Below, one piece after another: positions 58,001-64,000 of a DNA stretch of 64,000 nt. How positions within the stretch are numbered: position 1 is the stretch's first letter; the number at the start of each line of letters is the position of its first letter. The stretch covers positions 8,988,505 through 9,052,504 of the forward strand of contig NC_045140.1 of assembly GCF_008831285.2 (NCBI RefSeq), written 5' to 3'. The notes beneath the pieces were generated by a model. It had not been told where the DNA came from, made no database searches, and was given only the letters and a program-made list of their open reading frames with translations. Made by a program: the position numbers and the translations under genes. The DNA is from Nymphaea colorata (lineage: Eukaryota > Streptophyta > Magnoliopsida > Nymphaeales > Nymphaeaceae).

Positions 58001-59667
58001 TAGTCACGAGAAGATATTGTTTGCGTAACATGCCAAAATGTGGATAGTTTGGCACTATATTGATCATTATTCACATGTTCTCCACACTGTTAGTTGTCTT
58101 GGCTCATAGCATTTTTGGATACAAACAGAAACTAGCTACATAGCAGGGTGGGATTTGCAATACCTAGTGTTTGTTTTGATTGGGAATTTTATGGGGCCAA
58201 GTTCGACGTTTAGACTTGAGGTCTTGCACATGGAAACATGTGCCTAAGGGGGGATTAATTGTAACATTTCAAAGTGGAGATAGTTTGATACTGTGCTTAT
58301 GGTTTTCAAAACCCTTGACGGATTTATAAACCCATGTCCTCCACTATTGGTTGCGATGGTCCATAGTGTTTTTGGGGCACAAGCTGAAGAAACTATGTGG
58401 TGGACACAGAGATGCTAGAATAAGCACTCAAGACAATTTTGGACCAAATTGATAATTAATATTGAGTTGCTAATTTCAACACTTGAACATAGGTATAACA
58501 TGCAAGGACATGTGTTCCTTACACGGAGTGGACTGTAATGCTGCATGTCTGAAGGACATAAAAGTAATTGTACATTAACAGTTTTGAGAAAATTTGAGGA
58601 GCTCATATACCTGTGTGACATATTATTTGGTTACCATGGTTCTTAGCTTTTCTTTGTGCAAACTGAGGCCAACTATGAGGCAGGTTAGGATCTACATACC
58701 AAGCCAGCTGGGTCAGTTTTGGATAGAGTTGTTACAGTTTGATCTTTGGAATATTATCAGGCAAACATAATCATTTTCACCTTACTAAAATTTGTATGTT
58801 GGTTTCAAATTTATTTCAGATCAAGGTTTCAAATTCTGCTCTAATAAGCGCTTTCATGTCAGATCTGGAACCTGATACTCCTGTCACTCAGGTCTAGTCT
58901 CATGCCAGCTTCCAAACGCCACCTCACACCCACCCCCCTCTCCTTGGTTGAAAAATTTAATCTTTTTTGTCTTCTTGCAGTGTGATTATGATCGTCTTTC
59001 CTTATCCACAAACCCATTCATGGAGCGGAACTTAGAATTTTTAATTGAATGCATGGATGATCTATCCATGGAACAACAGAAAGTAAGAATTTAGGTTTTT
59101 CTTGCTTTTTTTTTGCCTTTTCTTAGCTCTTTGAACATGTGGAGGTGAGCATGCCTAATTCCTTCTCTTCCTTTTCAGTTTCAATTTTATTATCGTAATC
59201 TTTCACGGCAGCAATCCCAGCAGCAGGCATGGCTACAGAAAAGAAGGTAATGACAGACACCATCATCAGAAGTTCTTTCACAATCAGTTAATATGACAGA
59301 AGTTTGATCCCACAATATAGCTAAAATAAATTCATCCTATGCTGTATTTGTCCTAGTTCATTTATCATTTTACTTGTATAAGATTAATGAGGGAAGGAAG
59401 GAGAAGAGTGGGAGAGCTCTGGACTCTACCATATATCTGAATCGAATGACCTTGTTGCGTACTTGACCTAGTTCATTTGTATTTTTTTTGTTTAATATTT
59501 CTTCCCTTGTACAGGGCTGAGAACATGGCTCGCAAGGCTGCTGGAGAGGAGCCATTGCCAGAGGAAGATCCTTCAAATCCAATCTTTAAGCCTCTTCCTG
59601 AACCTTCACGTCTTGATAGCTTTCTCATAACAAATCAAATTTCTAATTACTGCAATCAAATAAATGG
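55049..59667 (+). CDS. TIF3H1: Eukaryotic translation initiation factor 3 subunit h (last exon missing)
   Basis: eIF3h is a cytosolic eIF3 subunit that, in Arabidopsis, supports translation of uORF-containing mRNAs. Coding exons are 55049-55058, 55250-55329, 56062-56178, 56289-56392, 56490-56556, 57199-57332, 57874-57922, 58820-58891, 58981-59082, 59179-59246 and 59515-59667. All introns are GT-AG and all phases agree, giving 318 codons. The protein starts [18 protein letters not shown]. An MPN domain fills about residues 23-160 ([49 protein letters not shown]) without the JAMM zinc-binding motif, as expected for this subunit. The C-terminal part has [20 protein letters not shown] and ends NQING. 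Known plant proteins continue about 17 residues (starting VAGQ), so one exon lies beyond 64000. No frame break is seen. Confidence 0.96.
55605..55814. repeat. LTR-like segment in eIF3h intron 2
   Basis: It starts TGTAGCACCCCG and ends GGGTCGTTACA, so the terminal bases TGTAGC and GTTACA are near inverted. Its end resembles 58640-58736. No matching target-site duplication, so a solo LTR is only a possibility. Confidence 0.3.
58260..58736. repeat. LTR-like segment in eIF3h intron 7
   Basis: It starts TGTAACATTTCAAAG and ends AGAGTTGTTACA. Internal phrases (GGATAGTTTGGCACTATATT upstream against GATAGTTTGATACTGTGC here) suggest partly duplicated units across 58020-58740. There is no target-site duplication and no coding. 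Confidence 0.35.
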
Positions 59668-60101
59668 GTATGTTGAAGACTGCTATTCTTGTTCATGTTT
59701 TCTTTGTTGAGGTTTTTATTCTTTCAAAGCCGCTTTGGTTGCTTGTTTACTCTAATTTGTACTTAATTTGAGGTAGTTTTTTAGAAGAAATATAATTTTG
59801 ATAGCTTTTGGTTGAACATTTTCATCTTCCATCAAGAATTTAAGAGGTGCCATTTTTACGATCTCTTGAGACTTGGTTCTTGCACATCAAAACAACAATT
59901 TGGTCTAAGCCTGCTCTGTCTGGGGACCGTGATGTGCCGTATTATTTTCAGTATATTGAGTTGAACCTTTGAAGAATATTCATCAAGAGTGAAGGCGGTG
60001 GAAATTTACTTAGAAGACTGGGTTGGTTCTTATGTATGAACAACTGAACTAACGTACAGTTCCGACTTGTTTACCTCCCTCCCAAGTGGCAATAATGAAG
60101 G

Positions 60102-60309
60102 TGTTAGCCACTGCTAACACGAACACCCCTTACAAGAGGAACCCGCTAACACATGCACTCCCCACCCCCCGATTAGGGTCTTCCCTTCCCAGAAGGTAAA
60201 ACGCTCAAAATTACTGGTGATCCTCAACTAAGGTCCTTCGACCTTATTTATAAGCACTACTGGATCAAACCCGTGAGGATCTGATCTATTATATACCCGG
60301 TGCCTAACA
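60102..60309 (-). repeat. 3' LTR of the 3.2-kb element
   Basis: 208 bp starting TGTTAGCCACTGC and ending GGTGCCTAACA on the plus strand. It is preceded by GAAGG. Confidence 0.92.
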
Positions 60310-60377
60310 ATACTCCCCCTTTGAAAAACACCTTGTTCTCAAGGTGTAAGGAAAGACTGCTGACTTGTAAGAGCCTT

Positions 60378-62986
60378 TTAGTGAGCCAAGAGATGTATTC
60401 CAGGCCTTTGTATTTGCATAGACTCCCAATCACCTAACTTGGTGCATGTCTTTATAAGCTCCTGCAGCAACCCCACAACACCCAACAGAACAGAAAAATC
60501 TCTGCTTCCATTAAGTTGATAGCAGGCCCTTCTTCCCATCAGATTTGGGCCTGTCGCTGGGGTTTTTCTCATGGTCATTTTCAATACATCTATCAACATA
60601 TGAACCTTGGCCTCGTTGATAAATTCGTGTGTCGGAGCTAGTTCCTTATGCCATGATTTATATCTCTTGATTGCTTTCCTCTCCTCCTTTCCTGGCAAGC
60701 AACCCTGTCTTCCTTCCTTGAATATTTGTTTTTGACGGGTAGAGGATGATGAGAACCTTGCAAACAATGAAGTCCATCTGAGTCAAGTTTCTTTTCCCAT
60801 GCCTCAAATAGTTATGTGGTGCAGTCTCTTTGGTCACGGTGAATAGGGATTGGAAGCTGTGTTTGTGTTACAGCTCTCCTCAGGACTCTGTGCAGGGGTA
60901 GTCCTCCATAGAACAGCCCATTGGAATGAATTTGTACTATGGCAAGATCTTTTGTCATCTCTACAACTACCACTGCTGCTTCCATTCTTTCAATTCTAAT
61001 TGTGTAATTACGCTTCCAGTAATGAGAAGAACCTCTTTGGTAAAAGATTGACCCTCTGGAGTCCAACTTTTATCTCTGCCAGAAAATGCCATGGATAGTT
61101 CTTAAATTTTTTGGCAATTTCAAGCAATGTTTCTCTATTCATGAAATTAACCTGTAATTGCATGTTAGACTAGTTTGCTGTGACTGGCTGGAAATGGGTC
61201 ATAAATAACGTGTCCCTCACGAGATTGAGAAAAGTGTCCATCATTCCTGAAGGCTGAACAATCTCTTCAATTCTTTCTTTGGGAAACTTTGTGACAATCT
61301 TGTCAGCATATACCTCTTTAATGTTTTGGGAATGCCCAAACTGTGATCTACCAGCCTATACCTGCTTGCTTAGTACTCCTTTAGGACCTGTGATCGTATA
61401 ACAGCGAATGCACCATTCCTTTTACTACTACCCCTTTTCAGATTTATTAACGCCTTCAGCCTCATTCCCTTCTTGACAGATTCAAGGCCTGTAACCATTT
61501 GGTCCCCTAAATGCCCCTCCTCATTCCTGCTCGAATCCTGCTTGTCGTTAACACTACCGTCTCCTTTCAGTAGCTGTCTCATCAACGCCTATTAATTCCC
61601 CATTCAAGCTTCCGTAGCAGCTACAACAAACCTTAGGTTCAACTTTTCTTAAACTTGTTGGAGAGAAGTTTAGACACTCAGCATGGAAAAGCATCTCTAA
61701 TTCCCCTTGTTCACAAAAGGACCTGGCTCGTTTCTCATATGCAACTGTCCCCATTAGGTTGGCAACATCATTAGAAGCTTCCACATGACTTCCACTCACT
61801 CAGCTGCCTGCCACCTTGCAGCTTTTTAACATTGGCACATATATGTCATCTCCATAGACACACTGGTTAGTTGGGTAGGAGACAACTAAACCCCATAGTG
61901 TGAACAGCCTCCTTGGCTTCTCGACAATCATCCAGGCATTCATCGACCCGCACACTCCTTTAAAAGTGCCCATGTTTGTTCGCAATAGAAGGTTTATATA
62001 AGCAGCGGCACCTCCACTGTGATCCTTAAGCCTGCATTTAACTTGCCCTAGAAGCTGATAGACATAGAGATAAGACTGTTGTTCTTTTGTAAGCTTTTCA
62101 AGAAGAAAAGTTTCACTATCAAAATCTCCCAATTCGTCGAGAGTCAAAGCAGTTCCTCTGAGAGCATCCTTATTATCTAGGAAAGACTTGAGTGCCTCCT
62201 CATTCTTTAGACGTCTGGCCTAGTTACAGTCACCTCCTTGATTCTCTATGAAGACCTGCTCAAGGACCTGAAAGTTGCAACCTAGAATAGGAAAAACGAC
62301 CTCAGCATCCATCAGGTACTCGACGATTTCCATGGTTGTTTCCTCAAGGAACGATCGGAATGGGAGGATATCTTCGACCGGAAGAGCAACCTTCTCCGTG
62401 GCTGCCCACACAGTAGGCTTCTCTGGCCCACTGTCTCCGAGCTGGAAATATCGATTCAGCATACTATGGGCACGCACCACCTTCCCTGTTTTCTCCCAAG
62501 ACTCGTCTGCCTCTTCTCCTTGATTTACATCCTTCACCAGGTTTGGAGCCTCGTCTTCTTTACCCCCTTTTTAAGTCCAAGGCAATATTGGTTGGTGGTC
62601 TGGCTGCACTCTTCCTTCTTCCAGTTTTGTTTGCAATCTTCCAAAAGCCTCAAGACTCGGTCAACCAACAGCAGCATTGTCTCCTTCTCCATATCTGGCT
62701 TTCAGGGAGCCCAACATGGTCCTGGAAACTGCAATCTACTCCCCTCCCCTTCCGCTTTCATGGCTAACCACCAACAATCATTGTCCAATCTCTCAACTTC
62801 TTCTCCCATCTCCACAATGGAGGGCTGTTCGTTCGGCCAGATTGGCCAGAAGGTAATTCCCTTTGGGCGGCACAATTCTTGGTAGCGGTCCTTGCCCAAG
62901 AAGATGAATAACTGCGTCCGCAACCATAATCTGAATCTTGCAAGGTTGCCGATGTAGTTGTCATACTCGAACGGTTTGGGCTCCAA
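60378..62986 (-). pseudogene. Decayed ORF of unknown function inside the 3.2-kb LTR element
   Basis: On the minus strand, open segments run 62986-62702, 62537-61554 (one frame, broken only by a TAG near 62220 and a TGA near 61800), 61585-61370, 61066-60812 and 60767-60378. Joined, they would span some 700-850 codons. The first starts MEPKPFEYDNYIGNLARFRL; others include FPILGCNFQVLEQVF, LTKEQQSYLYVYQLLGQV and a CCSCYGS motif with closely spaced cysteines. I see no CCHC knuckle, aspartic protease, integrase or YVDD motif. It may be a diverged gag-like protein or captured host sequence. Frameshifts near 62600, 61570 and 60800 mean it is not translated intact. Confidence 0.55.
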
Positions 62987-63117
62987 GAGTCGGGGCTGGG
63001 GCCATATACCTGCTATCCCAGCTGCAGAAGTGTGTAATCGTTTGGAATCTCGTCAGATGGTTGAAGAGGGCGATAAATGATCGTATGTGGAAACAGCATG
63101 CTTGGCTCTGATACCAT

Positions 63118-63331
63118 TGTTAGCCACTACTACTAACACAATCATCCCTTACAAGAGGAACCTGATAACACACACACCCCACCCCAATCTCCGATTCGGG
63201 TCTTCTCTTCCCAGAAGGTAAAACACTCAAAATTCATGGTGATCTTCAACTAAGGCCCTTTGACCTTATTTATGAGCACTATTGGATTGATCCCATGAGG
63301 ATCCGATCCATTCTATACCCGGTCCCTAACA
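63118..63331 (-). repeat. 5' LTR of the 3.2-kb element
   Basis: 214 bp starting TGTTAGCCACTAC and ending GGTCCCTAACA on the plus strand. It is followed by GAAGG (63332-63336). As the upstream LTR on the minus strand it would carry the element promoter. Confidence 0.92.
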
Positions 63332-63336
63332 GAAGG

Positions 63337-64000
63337 AGTGTTTCTTTGATGCCAGTTTTTTTTTTCTTAATTTAGTCCCTACAGGTGCCATGAGAAAATC
63401 CTACCTCAGGCCTCTCATCAAAGCCAGTGGTCTTCTAAGCTCTACTATTTTTCATGTTGCAGCCTGGCAAGTCATATTACTACAACCCTAAAATTCAATG
63501 AATGGAAACATGCCCATAAATGCAATCATTATATAATTAGCCCTATATCATATCCAATAGTATTATCATGTTGAGCTTCCTGTAGGGGTAGACCTTTGTT
63601 ATATTGCTAAAGCCTTATCAATGCATGCAGCGGTATCAACTCAAGGTAAAGAATTTTTAGTTTAAGCTCCTGTACGTAGTTGAAATACCTTTAACCTGTT
63701 TTTATGCATTGGACCCACTTGATATTCAAAACAGCAGCTGCTAGTAACTGGAGCAAATAGGTGTTGTTTTGCTGACGTTGGTTTTAACTTTTAGGCCAGC
63801 ACGGGTAGGATGCCTGTGATCAAATAGTACCATACATCAATTGCTTGGTATATAGATGTTGTAACTGATCATATCCTGCATTACGGTGATTACTCCATTT
63901 TTTTTATCATCTTTAGTCCTTTTTGCATATTAATGTCTCTAAGCATTCGTTAAGTGCATATAGTTATTGTTGAGAAGCATAAAATTGCCTATGAAGCTGC
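63337..64000 (+). other. Remainder of the last eIF3h intron
   Basis: No exon matching the conserved eIF3h C-terminus (VAGQ...) was found here, so the intron that starts at 59668 continues past 64000 and is at least 4.3 kb long. Nothing else is recognised. Confidence 0.7.

Larger units (their letters stand above)
60102..63331 (-). mobile_element. 3.2-kb LTR retroelement with unrecognised ORF, in the last eIF3h intron
   Basis: Two LTRs (208 and 214 bp) with TGTTAG...CTAACA termini flank a 2.8-kb interior. The target-site duplication GAAGG lies at 60097-60101 and 63332-63336. Read on the minus strand, a primer-binding site TGGTATCAGAGCCAAG follows the right LTR at 63101-63116, and a polypurine tract AAAGGGGGAGTAT precedes the left LTR (60310-60322). 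The interior has one long decayed ORF but no reverse transcriptase, integrase or RNase H motif that I can find, so the element looks non-autonomous. The LTRs differ at roughly 30 sites, so it is older than the Copia element at 24235. It lies antisense to eIF3h. Confidence 0.93.

Noticed and set aside
63421-63500. Last eIF3h exon after the TTGCAG near 63463
   Set aside because: The sequence after this acceptor does not encode the expected VAGQ...-type C-terminus.
1-64000. CRISPR arrays, bacterial operons or phage modules
   Set aside because: The repeats here are microsatellites, minisatellites and transposon ends. Spliced genes and plant retroelements show this is a eukaryotic nuclear sequence.

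Overview
This window is plant nuclear DNA. It is AT-rich, most of its length is decayed transposable elements, and it carries plant-type families: a GASA/snakin peptide gene with 12 cysteines, a plant eIF3 subunit h gene split by many introns, a YUCCA-type monooxygenase relic, an FHY3/FAR1-like relic and a plant-type tRNA-Val. The sequence suggests a flowering plant. I cannot name the species from it.

Layout. 1-5426 and 16491-22340 are two diverged direct copies of one segment. Copy 1 runs off the left edge. Each copy holds the end of a hAT element, a 30-bp minisatellite and a foldback element of about 1.7 kb. Between the copies lie a YUCCA pseudogene (5.7-6.4 kb), an internally deleted Copia remnant (7.7-8.75 kb), a possible orphan exon (10.1 kb) and a decayed hAT element (12.9-17.0 kb). 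One 16.9-kb tandem duplication would explain the arrangement. 22.3-30.2 kb holds a broken Myb/SANT-like ORF of transposon type and a full-length but inactivated Copia element (24235-29783) with matching LTRs and a GTACT target-site duplication.

31.6-42.7 kb is a tandem GASA pair. The left copy is a pseudogene: its start codon is GTG, its donor site is lost and its last exon is broken. It has been invaded by a second, unrelated foldback element (32800-34012). The right copy (40624-42665) reads as an intact four-exon gene with two very short exons and a palindromic MITE in intron 1. A tRNA-Val(CAC) lies between them on the minus strand. 43-51 kb holds relics of a LINE, an FHY3/FAR1-MULE gene and Copia.

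55049-59667 is eIF3h in 11 visible coding exons, about 318 codons. The last short exon must lie beyond the window. The final visible intron is swollen by a 3.2-kb LTR element (60102-63331) with a GAAGG target-site duplication. Its decayed ORF is not recognisable as gag or pol by eye.

Only two protein genes (GASA and eIF3h) and one tRNA look functional. They are not a pathway; they are neighbours in transposon-rich DNA. The least explained items are the two long foldbacks and the 3.2-kb LTR element with an unknown ORF. All comparisons were made by eye, so percentages and boundaries are approximate unless stated as exact.
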